9,157 bases of DNA, taken from Bordetella parapertussis. GTDB lineage: Bacteria; Pseudomonadota; Gammaproteobacteria; Burkholderiales; Burkholderiaceae_C. The number at the start of each line of letters is the position of its first letter. Position 1 is the first letter of the stretch. This document shows, piece after piece, positions 1 to 6,824 of this stretch. The stretch lies in the NCBI GenBank assembly GCA_945899335.1, contig CAMDIP010000041.1, positions 1-9,157 of the forward strand. The letters are read 5' to 3'. The translations under genes and the position numbers were made by a program. The notes beneath the pieces were generated by a model that made no database searches, was not told the origin of the DNA, and saw only the letters and a list, made by a program, of their open reading frames with translations.

Positions 1-860
1 TGAACTATTCAGCCATGGACCCGCTATTGACCAATGACCGTTGCAGCTTCTGGCATTTTCGTTTCTATCCTTCTAGCGAAATGCAAATGGAAGCCTTGAC
101 CACTTATTTGGTGAATCGAAAAGATATTAAAAAAGTCTATCTTTTGAACCAAGACTACACCCATGGACAACAAGTCTCAAAAGCGGCCAAGGAATACCTC
201 ACTCGCAAAAGACCTGATATTCAATTGGTTGCCAATGAGTTCATACCCATGGCGCAAGTCAGAGATTTCGCGCCCTATGTTGCCAAAATTGCGGCCACTG
301 GTGCCGACACCGTCATCACTTCAAACTGGGGAAGTGACCTCACGCTTTTACTCAAAGCTTCTAAAGACTTTGGTTTGAATGTGAACTACTTCACGCTCAA
401 CGCCAACAACCCTGGAACACCCACACAGTTGGGTTCTTGGGGAGAAAATAAAGTCGGTGTGATTTGGAACTGGAATACCAATGCCAACACACCTGAACTT
501 GAGAAAATTCATGTTGCCTACAAAAAGAAATACAACGAAGATTTTATTTTTGCAGCGCATTGGAACACCATGAATATGCTTTTCCAAGCCATCAAGCAAG
601 CCAAGTCCACCGACCCCAAGAAAGTGGCATTCACTTTGGAAGGCATGTCTTACAAAAGCCCACTCGGCGAAGTCAAAATGCGCAAAACCGACCATCAACT
701 CGAAGCGCCTTTGTATTTGGGTATTTGGGCCAAGCAAGGCAGCAAAGGCGTCAAGCACGACTCTGAAAATACGGGCTATGGTTTTCGCACCGAAGCCGTA
801 TGGGACGCCTACATCAGTTCACAGCCCACATCTTGTCAAATGAAGCGACCCGCACCCTAG
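1..860 (+). CDS. ABC transporter substrate-binding protein, branched-chain amino acid type (5' partial)
   Basis: This is the C-terminal part of a periplasmic solute-binding protein of the Leu/Ile/Val-binding (type 1 periplasmic fold) family, which delivers a ligand to an ABC importer. The reading frame is open to the left edge, and the residues before the first in-frame ATG at 15 (N-Y-S-A) already read like the family, so the true start and signal peptide lie upstream. The visible part holds a typical lobe pattern: VYLLNQDYTHGQQ, then ADTVITSNWGSDLTLLLKA, and a C-terminal segment ending near PTSCQMKRP. The family is usually around 400 residues, so roughly the first quarter is missing. The stop TAG at 858-860 is part of the ribosome-binding site of the next gene, so the two are probably cotranscribed. 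The ligand cannot be read from sequence; homologues bind amino acids, amides, aromatic acids or other small organics. Confidence 0.88.
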   Translation, partial: NYSAMDPLLTNDRCSFWHFRFYPSSEMQMEALTTYLVNRKDIKKVYLLNQDYTHGQQVSKAAKEYLTRKRPDIQLVANEFIPMAQVRDFAPYVAKIAATGADTVITSNWGSDLTLLLKASKDFGLNVNYFTLNANNPGTPTQLGSWGENKVGVIWNWNTNANTPELEKIHVAYKKKYNEDFIFAAHWNTMNMLFQAIKQAKSTDPKKVAFTLEGMSYKSPLGEVKMRKTDHQLEAPLYLGIWAKQGSKGVKHDSENTGYGFRTEAVWDAYISSQPTSCQMKRPAP

Positions 861-863
861 GAG
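859..863 (+). promoter_or_regulatory. Ribosome-binding site of the aldolase gene, overlapping the upstream stop
   Basis: AGGAG lies 10 bases before the ATG at 874, and its first two bases belong to the TAG stop of the binding-protein gene. This supports the ATG at 874 as the start and suggests translational coupling. Confidence 0.7.
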
Positions 864-873
864 AAAAAACACC

Positions 874-1701
874 ATGAATGCACCCGCAGAAGTTTCCATG
901 ATGCATGACCGTCACCAAAATCTCGGTGATGGTATGTCGCCACCTCTACCCCAACCCCCCAAGTTCAGCAATGTGCAAGACGAGCGTGTTCACCGCAAGC
1001 AAATGCTGGCAGCAGCTTTTCGTTTGTTCTCACGTTTTGGTTTTGATGAAGGGGTTGCTGGCCACATCACCGCACGAGATCCAGAGTTCACTGATACTTT
1101 TTGGGTCAACCCTTTTGGGGTGCATTTCAGTCAAATCAAAGTTTCCAATTTGATCCGTGTAGACCACCGTGGCAATGTGGTGGAAGGGGTGTTGCCTGTG
1201 AATGAGGCGGCCTTTGCTATTCACTCTCGGATTCACCATGCCCGACCCGATGTGGTGGCTGCAGCGCATACCCATGCGCCGCACGGCCGCGCTTGGTCAA
1301 CGCTTGGCAAACCTTTGGACATTATTTCCCTCGACTCCTGTGCTTTTTACAATGACCATGTGGTCTATGACGATTTTGACGGCGTTGTCCTTGAGCTTGA
1401 AGAGGGGGTTCGCATTGCCAATGCCTTGGGTCAAAACAAGGGTGTGATTTTGCAAAACCATGGCCTCTTGACGGTGGGCGACTCTGTCGAAGCAGCTGCT
1501 TGGTGGTACATCGCCATGGAGCGCTGCTGTCAAGTTCAGTTGATGGCAGAAGCCGCCTCGCACGGCAAGCCCCTGAAGATGGTCAGCAAGGCTGCAGCAG
1601 AACAAGCTTCTCCCATCGTGGGCTCCTCTTATGCGGGTTGGTTTCAGTTTCAACCTTTGTTGGCTCGCATTTCCAAGGATCAGCCTGATCTGTTTGATTG
1701 A
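874..1701 (+). CDS. Class II aldolase/adducin family protein
   Basis: A 275-residue cytoplasmic protein of the class II aldolase/adducin family, whose members are metal-dependent aldolases, epimerases or decarboxylases acting on small sugar phosphates or hydroxy acids. Family landmarks are visible: GHITARDP at residues 63-70, a likely catalytic Glu in NEAAFAIH (E111), the zinc-ligand pair HTH at 132-134 followed by GRAW, and the third ligand in QNHGLLTVG (H196). The metal centre therefore looks intact. Compared with L-fuculose-phosphate aldolase (about 215 residues) it has an N-terminal leader of about 40 residues, partly proline-rich, and a longer C-terminus. Both are common in the uncharacterised adducin-like branch of Burkholderiales. 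The SD and the 13-base gap after the binding-protein gene suggest one operon, so the substrate may be related to the imported ligand. The exact reaction is unknown. Confidence 0.87.
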   Translation: MNAPAEVSMMHDRHQNLGDGMSPPLPQPPKFSNVQDERVHRKQMLAAAFRLFSRFGFDEGVAGHITARDPEFTDTFWVNPFGVHFSQIKVSNLIRVDHRGNVVEGVLPVNEAAFAIHSRIHHARPDVVAAAHTHAPHGRAWSTLGKPLDIISLDSCAFYNDHVVYDDFDGVVLELEEGVRIANALGQNKGVILQNHGLLTVGDSVEAAAWWYIAMERCCQVQLMAEAASHGKPLKMVSKAAAEQASPIVGSSYAGWFQFQPLLARISKDQPDLFD

Positions 1702-1708
1702 TATGGGG

Positions 1709-1731
1709 ATGGCGTCCTAAGTTGACGCCAT
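1709..1731. other. Short inverted repeat at a convergent gene junction
   Basis: ATGGCGTC (1709-1716) and GACGCCAT (1724-1731) form a perfect 8-base-pair stem with a 7-base loop. It lies in the 15-base gap between the convergent aldolase and MFS genes and includes the last codons of the MFS gene. No T-tract follows on either strand, so it is not a classical intrinsic terminator, but it may block read-through or stabilise mRNA ends. Confidence 0.4.
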
Positions 1732-2934
1732 GGTGTCGCGTTTGGCCAAGTCTGGAAACAACTTCAGCCAAGCCAACGCCACCACTATAGTCCCCACGCC
1801 GCCCAGTACCACTGACCCGACAGGGCCCAGCAGCGCGGCAGTCGCGCCTGACTCAAACTCACCCAATTCATTGGATGCGCCAATGAACACACCATTGACT
1901 GCTGCCACACGGCCGCGCATCTCGTCGGGTGTTTCTATTTGCATCAAGGTCAAACGTGTCACCACGCTGATGTTGTCAGCGGCTCCTGCAATGGCCAAAA
2001 ACGCCATCGATAAACCTAAATGTGTCGACAGCCCAAAACCAATATTGGCCAAACCAAACACTGCAACAGCTGCCAGTAATTTATAGCCTATGGCTTTTTC
2101 GACGGGCCAGCGGGTGATGATCAATGACATCAGCAAAGCGCCCATAGCCGGTGCTGCACGTAAATACCCCAGCTCTTGGGGGCCGCCATGAAGTATGTCT
2201 TTGGCAAAAATTGGCAGTAAAGCGGTTGCTCCGCCTAACAGGACTGCAAATAAATCCAGAGAAATGGCGCCCAGCAAGACCTTTCTTTGCATGACAAAGC
2301 GCAAGCCTGCAAAAAGTGAATGCCATGATGCGGCCAACTGTGAGGGAAGATGTTTGTACCGCACTGACAAAGTTAATGCAAAAGCGCAGACAAACAAAAC
2401 CGCACAGCAAATATAGACACTTGCCGCCCCTTGGGTGTAGATGGCGCCGCCCACCGCAGGGCCGCCGATGATGGCGATTTCTACGCCCGTAGAGCTCAGC
2501 GCAGTGGCGCGTTGAAGCAATTCTTTAGGCACAAGCAGGGGTGTGATGGCCTGTTGAGAGGGCATTTGAAAAGATCGGTTGATGCCCAGCACCAAGGCAA
2601 TCGCAAAAATCAATTCACGACTTTCAATGTGATTGACCGTGGCCCATAAAAGCACCATGGCGATCATGCCCTGTAACAACATACAACTGGCAAAGATGCG
2701 CCCACGGCGAAGGCGGTCGATCAACTGCCCCGCTGGCAAGGCCATCAGCAGGGCGGGGATGAACTGAAACAAGCCCACCAAGCCTAAGTCCCAAGCGCTT
2801 CCAGTGATGTCGTACATATGCCAAGCAATGCCCAGCATGAGCATTTGGTTGGCGGAAATACCCATCAAACGGGCCAGCCAAAAACGCATGAACGCCTTAT
2901 GGCTGAACAGCGCGGAATAGTGAGATGAAAACAT
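1717..2934 (-). CDS. MFS transporter, exporter-like (transmembrane secretion effector / DHA3-like)
   Basis: A 405-residue inner-membrane major facilitator with alternating hydrophobic segments consistent with about 12 helices. The cytoplasmic loop after helix 2 carries the MFS motif A-like stretch GQLIDRLRRGR (residues 69-79). The C-terminal half has DEMRGRVAAVNGVFIGASNE followed by LGEFESG, a signature I associate with the EntS/DHA3-like 'transmembrane secretion effector' group, whose characterised members are mostly drug or siderophore exporters. I chose the ATG at 2934; the codon before it is an in-frame TTG. No clear Shine-Dalgarno sequence precedes it: the bases upstream are pyrimidine-rich. 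It lies 32 bases after thiE on the same strand with no obvious terminator between, so it is probably the last gene of the thi operon. The substrate is unknown. A role in moving a thiamine-related compound is only inferred from position. Confidence 0.85.
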   Translation of the reverse strand: MFSSHYSALFSHKAFMRFWLARLMGISANQMLMLGIAWHMYDITGSAWDLGLVGLFQFIPALLMALPAGQLIDRLRRGRIFASCMLLQGMIAMVLLWATVNHIESRELIFAIALVLGINRSFQMPSQQAITPLLVPKELLQRATALSSTGVEIAIIGGPAVGGAIYTQGAASVYICCAVLFVCAFALTLSVRYKHLPSQLAASWHSLFAGLRFVMQRKVLLGAISLDLFAVLLGGATALLPIFAKDILHGGPQELGYLRAAPAMGALLMSLIITRWPVEKAIGYKLLAAVAVFGLANIGFGLSTHLGLSMAFLAIAGAADNISVVTRLTLMQIETPDEMRGRVAAVNGVFIGASNELGEFESGATAALLGPVGSVVLGGVGTIVVALAWLKLFPDLAKRDTMAST

Positions 2935-2966
2935 CAATAGGAGAAGTGGCTTCTATGCCAATATTT

Positions 2967-3866
2967 TTAAGCCATGCATTTCATTAAAGCATGAACTGCT
3001 AGAGCGGTATCTTCTGCACCTGTGATGGCTCTGACAACGGCTGCAGAGCCAACCCCACTTTGCATGACATCTGGCAGTGAATGCAAATCGATGCCGCCAA
3101 TCGCCACCAAGGGCGTGTGTCGCATCAGTTGAACGTACTGCGTCAATCGCCCCAAGCCTTGTGGTGCAGTTTGCATTTTCTTAAGCGTTGTGGGAAACAC
3201 CGCGCCCAAAGCCATGTAGCTTGGTCGCCAAGCGTAAGCAGCCAACATTTCGCTGTAGCCATGGGAGCTTAAACCTAAGCGCAAGCCCGACGAGCGCAGG
3301 GCTTGAAGAGGGGCTTCTTGCATGTCTTCTTGCCCCAGATGAACGCCATAAGCACCCGCGTCGATTGCCTGTTGCCAGTGGTCGTTGATGAACAGCAAAC
3401 TTGGGGTGCCTGCCACTGCTTTGACGGATTGGGCGATTTGTTGGCTGATGGCGCGGGGGTCATCGGATTTGAAGCGCAGTTGCACCGTTGGAACGCCCAG
3501 TTGCACCACTTTCTGGACCCATTGGGCATCTGGGACAACGGCATAGAGGCCCAATTTGTCGGGGCAGGGCGCAAAGCATGATGTTTCCAAGGCCAATGAC
3601 ATGCCAAAGTCTGGCGCATGGCAAGGCCATAAAGACGCATCAAACGATTGCAAACGCAGGCTTTGTGCTTGCCAAGCATGGGCAATGCAAGCGGCATCTT
3701 TGGCGATGAAGCCCAGACTGCGACTTCCCAGCCAAGCAGACTGATACTCCAAAGTATGGCCTGTTTCGAGTTCCGTCAGAAACGACTCACAGGGTTGTGG
3801 GTGTTCAATTTGCAACTGCGGATGCAGTGACGCAATCAATTTTGCGTGGTGAATGATGTTGTTCAT
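2967..3866 (-). CDS. thiE: Thiamine-phosphate synthase with N-terminal extension
   Basis: ThiE joins HMP pyrophosphate and thiazole phosphate to give thiamine phosphate in the cytoplasm. Using the ATG at 3866 the protein has 299 residues. The TIM-barrel ThiE domain starts near residue 103 (LGLYAVVPD) and keeps its main motifs: QLRFK (129-133), ND (161-162), GVHLGQED (174-181), ALGAVFPTTLKK (219-230) followed by APQG, AIGGI (255-259) and GSAAVVRAI (273-281). The match to the E. coli style of ThiE is close, so activity is expected. Residues 1 to about 100 form an extension absent from the roughly 211-residue E. coli enzyme; I cannot assign it a function (see findings). The start ATG overlaps the thiG stop as ATGA, which favours translational coupling. 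An in-frame TTG at 3878 is the alternative start. No SD is seen for either. Confidence 0.92.
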   Translation of the reverse strand: MNNIIHHAKLIASLHPQLQIEHPQPCESFLTELETGHTLEYQSAWLGSRSLGFIAKDAACIAHAWQAQSLRLQSFDASLWPCHAPDFGMSLALETSCFAPCPDKLGLYAVVPDAQWVQKVVQLGVPTVQLRFKSDDPRAISQQIAQSVKAVAGTPSLLFINDHWQQAIDAGAYGVHLGQEDMQEAPLQALRSSGLRLGLSSHGYSEMLAAYAWRPSYMALGAVFPTTLKKMQTAPQGLGRLTQYVQLMRHTPLVAIGGIDLHSLPDVMQSGVGSAAVVRAITGAEDTALAVHALMKCMA

Positions 3867-4657
3867 GCGTGATGCCAAAAAGGGGTACCCAAAGTGGGTG
3901 TGCTGGGTTGTGCCGATTCGTGCGCTTGCATCGCGCCCGACAAAAACGCAGATCTACCCGCTTTGACTGCATTGGCAAAAGCCTCGGCCATATGAATTGG
4001 ATCATTGGCTAGAGCAACAGCAGTGTTGAGCAAGACCGCGTCATAGCCCCATTCCATCACAGTACAGGCGTGTGAGGGCAAACCCAAACCCGCATCGACA
4101 ATCAGGGGCACATTCAAGCGTTCGCGCAGCGTTCGCATGGCATAGGCATTCAAAGGACCTTTGCCCGTTCCAATCGGCGCTGCCCATGGCATCACAGCCT
4201 GACAACCCACATCCACCAATCGCTGGCAAAGAACCAAGTCTTCCGTGCAATATGGCAATACCTTGAAGCCTTGTTTGATCAGCTTGTCTGCAGCCAATGG
4301 CAGATTCAAGGTGTCAGGTTGCAAGGTGTAGTCGTCACCGATCAACTCCAGCTTGATCCAATCTGTCGCAAACACTTCGCGAGCCATTTGTGCGGTGGTG
4401 TAAACCTCATCAACAGAGTGGCAACCAGCGGTGTTGGGCAGCACAGGTATCTTCATGTTTTGAAGCAGTTTCCAAAATACTGGCGAGTCTTGGGCGTGGG
4501 CAGTCTCGCGTCGCAAAGAGGCAGTCAGCATGGCCGGTTGAGCCAACTGCACAGCCTTGGCCAAAATATCAGGCGAGGGATAGCGCGAAGTCCCCAAAAG
4601 CAATCTGCTTTTGAATGTTTCTCCGTAAAGCAACCACTCATCAGTTGATGTCAGCAT
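3863..4657 (-). CDS. thiG: Thiazole synthase
   Basis: ThiG condenses deoxyxylulose 5-phosphate, dehydroglycine and the thiocarboxylate on ThiS into the thiazole phosphate half of thiamine. The 264-residue protein is of usual length (about 255-270) and shows the expected signatures: LLLGTSRYPS (19-28), TASLRRE (45-51), VLPNTAGCHS (72-81), the Schiff-base lysine in WIKLELIGDD (K102), PIGTGKG (161-167), DAGLGLPSHA (188-197) and VLLNTAVALANDP (208-220). The ATG at 4657 is preceded by a strong GGAGG with a 7-base spacer, located inside the end of thiS. Only 3 bases separate it from thiS, and its stop overlaps the thiE start. The last 25 or so residues beyond the barrel are variable in the family. 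All key residues look intact. Confidence 0.96.
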   Translation of the reverse strand: MLTSTDEWLLYGETFKSRLLLGTSRYPSPDILAKAVQLAQPAMLTASLRRETAHAQDSPVFWKLLQNMKIPVLPNTAGCHSVDEVYTTAQMAREVFATDWIKLELIGDDYTLQPDTLNLPLAADKLIKQGFKVLPYCTEDLVLCQRLVDVGCQAVMPWAAPIGTGKGPLNAYAMRTLRERLNVPLIVDAGLGLPSHACTVMEWGYDAVLLNTAVALANDPIHMAEAFANAVKAGRSAFLSGAMQAHESAQPSTPTLGTPFWHHA

Positions 4658-4660
4658 GGC

Positions 4661-4858
4661 TTAGCCTCCGGTGATGGGAATAATGAGTTCAATTTTGTCG
4701 TTGTCATTCAGCAATGTTTGGTGGTACAGCGTTTTAGGTACAAATTGGGTGTTCACCGCTGCCGCAAAGGGAGGGGTGATTTGGGCAAGTTCAATCGCCT
4801 CTTTCAAGGTAGATCCCTGTTGTAACTCACAGGGTTTTTGATTGATCCAAACCATCAT
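4661..4858 (-). CDS. thiS: Sulfur carrier protein ThiS
   Basis: A 65-residue ubiquitin-like (beta-grasp) sulfur carrier. Its C-terminal Gly-Gly is adenylated by ThiF-type enzymes and then thiocarboxylated to donate sulfur to ThiG. The sequence ends in ITGG exactly at the stop, as required. The middle stretch AAAVNTQFVPKTLY and the acidic turn LNDNDKIELI are typical of ThiS. The ATG at 4858 overlaps the thiO stop (ATGA) and has AGGAG 8 bases upstream at 4867-4871. The next codon is also ATG, so the protein may begin one residue later. No thiF is present in this window, so the activating enzyme must be encoded elsewhere. Confidence 0.95.
   Translation of the reverse strand: MMVWINQKPCELQQGSTLKEAIELAQITPPFAAAVNTQFVPKTLYHQTLLNDNDKIELIIPITGG
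4665..4669 (-). promoter_or_regulatory. thiG ribosome-binding site inside the thiS Gly-Gly codons
   Basis: On the minus strand GGAGG precedes the thiG ATG by 7 bases. It is formed by the last two thiS codons, GGA GGC, which encode the essential C-terminal Gly-Gly. Confidence 0.75.
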
Positions 4859-5928
4859 GCCTGCTTCTCCTGCATGACGCGAATACCTAAAGATTGAGCG
4901 AGTTCATGGTTTCCTGCCATCAGTCCCAAGGCGGCATCCAACAGGGCAGGCGCGATCAAAAAGCCGTGGCGGTAAAGACCATTGATATGGATATGGTGTT
5001 GACCCTGCAAGCGAATCGCTGGGAGGTTATCAGCCAGTGTAGGTCGAACTTGGGCGCTGATTTCTAAAATACGCGCTTCAGCAAACCCTTTGTGAACGCT
5101 GTAGGCGGCGCTTAAGAGTTCTAGGCTGGAGCGAACACTTGCGGGAGACATGTCATCACTTTCAATTTCAGTGGCCCCAATGACGAAAACACCATCTTGT
5201 TTGGGTGCAATGTACAGGGGGTAGCGCGGATGGATCAGCCTTAAAGGACGGCTCAACTGAACTTCAGGTGCGTGTACCCGCACAACCTCGCCTCTGACGC
5301 CGCGCAAATGGTTCCAGTCTGATCGAGCACCTACACCTCGGCAGTCTATGACCCAATCGGCTTGCGTGAATTGCGCTGGTGAAACTGCGCTTGAATAGTG
5401 CAGGCTAACCAATGGGTTGTTGAGTTGATGCATCAAGGCATCCAGCAATTGGCGGTTGTCCAATTGGGCTTCACCAGGCAAAAACAGTCCTTGCTGAAAT
5501 GATTCGGCCAGTGAGGGCTCTAGTGCTTGCAACGCCTGTCGGTCCAAAGAAACCGGCGCTTCAAGTTCAGGCAGATGTTTGCGTGTTTCGCCCAACTTGC
5601 TTGCAAACCTGTTGGCTTCAGGCAAGTCCTGCCTGTGCCATACCACCAAGGTTCCAAGCTGTTGGAAATACACTTTCTTCTGAAGTTGAGCCAATAGGCT
5701 TGGCCACCGCGTGAGGCCATAGGCCCCCATCTTGACCACATTCAGTTCTGTGATCGCTGACTCTGCCAAAGGTGCAAGCATGGCAGCAGCAACCCAAGCC
5801 GCGGATCCTTGGACGGAGGCTGCCTGTGCTTCATGAACCTGCACTTCATGGCCTTGCTCACTCAATGCCCATGCCATCAAGCGACCCATCAAGCCAGCCC
5901 CTAAAACAACACAATGTTGAGAAGCCAT
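4855..5928 (-). CDS. thiO: Glycine oxidase, FAD-dependent (thiazole branch)
   Basis: ThiO oxidises glycine to dehydroglycine (iminoacetate), which ThiG uses to build the thiazole ring. The 357-residue protein belongs to the D-amino-acid oxidase-like flavoprotein family. It begins with the dinucleotide-binding fold VVLGAGLMG (residues 7-15) and continues with WVAAAMLAPLAE (45-56), the RGVRGEV stretch (209-215), VIGATEIESDD (249-259) and the C-terminal GLYRHGFLIAP (317-327), which resembles the GHYRHGFLLAP motif of ThiO. Its place as first gene of thiOSGE settles the assignment against other amino-acid oxidases. I chose the ATG at 5928; an in-frame TTG directly precedes it. A weak purine stretch (AAAGGCAGGG) lies just upstream. 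An oxygen-using ThiO rather than ThiH fits an aerobic organism. No TPP riboswitch is visible in the short region before it. Confidence 0.93.
   Translation of the reverse strand: MASQHCVVLGAGLMGRLMAWALSEQGHEVQVHEAQAASVQGSAAWVAAAMLAPLAESAITELNVVKMGAYGLTRWPSLLAQLQKKVYFQQLGTLVVWHRQDLPEANRFASKLGETRKHLPELEAPVSLDRQALQALEPSLAESFQQGLFLPGEAQLDNRQLLDALMHQLNNPLVSLHYSSAVSPAQFTQADWVIDCRGVGARSDWNHLRGVRGEVVRVHAPEVQLSRPLRLIHPRYPLYIAPKQDGVFVIGATEIESDDMSPASVRSSLELLSAAYSVHKGFAEARILEISAQVRPTLADNLPAIRLQGQHHIHINGLYRHGFLIAPALLDAALGLMAGNHELAQSLGIRVMQEKQA
4867..4871 (-). promoter_or_regulatory. thiS ribosome-binding site inside the end of thiO
   Basis: AGGAG on the minus strand, 8 bases before the ATG at 4858. It supports that start over the adjacent second ATG. 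Confidence 0.6.
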
Positions 5929-5981
5929 CAAAGCCCTGCCTTTGAAAGACTGGCCACCTTGACCTGACGATAATCCCCCTC
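5929..5981. promoter_or_regulatory. Divergent thiO/thiD intergenic region with a candidate thiD -10
   Basis: Only 53 bases separate the two divergent starts, so any promoters here must be compact or lie inside the neighbouring genes. On the plus strand GATAAT (5969-5974) resembles a -10 box. A transcript starting 7-8 bases after it would begin at or next to the thiD ATG. A TTGAAA at 5942-5947 is too far away (21 bases) to be a standard -35. The region is too short to contain a TPP aptamer and shows none of its conserved blocks. Confidence 0.35.
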
Positions 5982-6824
5982 ATGAACACTGCTGCCCATG
6001 CCCATTACCCCCGTGTCTTGACCATCGCTGGATCTGATTCTGGCGGCGGCGCAGGAATACAAGCCGATTTGAAAACTTTTGCTGCGCTTGGTTGTTACGG
6101 CATGACCGCCATCACCGCTTTGACGGCGCAAAACACCATGGGTGTGCAAGCTATTCAATCGGTGCCTGCTGCTTTTTTGAAAGCACAGTTGCAATCTGTG
6201 TTGGACGATATTGGGGTGGACGCCGTCAAAATTGGCATGCTGCATTCTCCCGAGGTGGTGGAGGTCGTGGCGTGGGCGATTGACCACTATCAGCTTCAGC
6301 GGGTGGTGTTGGACCCTGTGATGGTTGCCACCAGCGGCGATAAATTGATTGCTGACGAAACTGTCGCTGTGTTGGTGCGTGAGTTGTTTCCTCGGGTTCA
6401 ACTCATCACGCCCAATTTGGATGAAGCTGCTTTGCTGTTGGGAAGACCCGTGCCGCACGAGGAGGCTTTGCGACAAGCCTGTGCGGATTTGCAGGCCATG
6501 GGCGCTGCATCGGTGTTGCTCAAGGGTGGTCATTTGCAAGGAGAGGATGTCGTGGACGTTCTTTTGTTGGCTGACGCTACCTCGCGTAGCTTGCGCAGCA
6601 AGCGCATCAGCAGCCGAAATGTGCATGGAACGGGTTGCACCTTGTCTTCTGCGATTGCCAGTCACTGGGCGCTTGGTCTGAATTTGACAGACGCTGTGGT
6701 GCAGGCCAGAAGCTATATTTTGGCTGCCATTCAAGCTGGAGCGAGCGTGACCACCGGTCAAGGCCACGGCCCTTTGAACCATGGCTTTGCCCCTGAGCTT
6801 ATGCATGTGCTGCGTCATCCTTAG
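5982..6824 (+). CDS. thiD: Hydroxymethylpyrimidine/phosphomethylpyrimidine kinase
   Basis: ThiD phosphorylates HMP and HMP phosphate to give HMP pyrophosphate for ThiE. The 280-residue protein is a ribokinase-fold enzyme of usual length, and the expected motifs are in order: TIAGSDSGGGAGIQADLKT (14-32), MTAITALTAQNT (41-52), KIGML (83-87), DPVMVATSGDKL (111-122), LITPNLDEAALLLG (141-154), VLLKGGH (178-184) and the catalytic anion-hole region HGTGCTLSSAIA (215-226). The active site looks complete. The ATG at 5982 lacks a Shine-Dalgarno sequence: the preceding bases are AATCCCCCTC. No better in-frame ATG exists before the first conserved motif. It is divergent from thiO, and its last 26 bases overlap the 3' end of the convergent cytX gene. 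Confidence 0.95.
   Translation: MNTAAHAHYPRVLTIAGSDSGGGAGIQADLKTFAALGCYGMTAITALTAQNTMGVQAIQSVPAAFLKAQLQSVLDDIGVDAVKIGMLHSPEVVEVVAWAIDHYQLQRVVLDPVMVATSGDKLIADETVAVLVRELFPRVQLITPNLDEAALLLGRPVPHEEALRQACADLQAMGAASVLLKGGHLQGEDVVDVLLLADATSRSLRSKRISSRNVHGTGCTLSSAIASHWALGLNLTDAVVQARSYILAAIQAGASVTTGQGHGPLNHGFAPELMHVLRHP

Noticed and set aside
348..758. Minus-strand frame of 136 codons inside the binding-protein gene
   Set aside because: It is a shadow of the ABC binding-protein coding sequence with no family features.
2081..2410. Minus-strand frame inside the MFS gene that could suggest a frameshift or second gene
   Set aside because: The MFS frame runs uninterrupted from 2934 to 1717 with intact motifs, so no frameshift is needed.
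2935..2966. Intrinsic terminator between thiE and the MFS gene
   Set aside because: The AGAAG/CTTCT stem is only five pairs and is not followed by a T-run on the minus strand.
3867..3878. TTG at 3878 as start of thiE
   Set aside because: It is a rare start without SD, giving only four extra residues. The ATG at 3866 overlaps the thiG stop as ATGA, matching the thiO/thiS junction.
5929..5981. A second TPP riboswitch before thiO or thiD
   Set aside because: The gap is 53 bases, shorter than a TPP aptamer, and none of the conserved blocks (CTGAGA, CCTGAT, GGGAAGC) is present on either strand.
5928..6818. Long minus-strand open frame (nearly 300 codons) covering all of thiD and joining the start of thiO
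   Set aside because: It is antisense to an unmistakable thiD. Its translation has no recognisable domain, and it is rich in His, Gln, Ser and Arg in a way typical of a complementary-strand frame.
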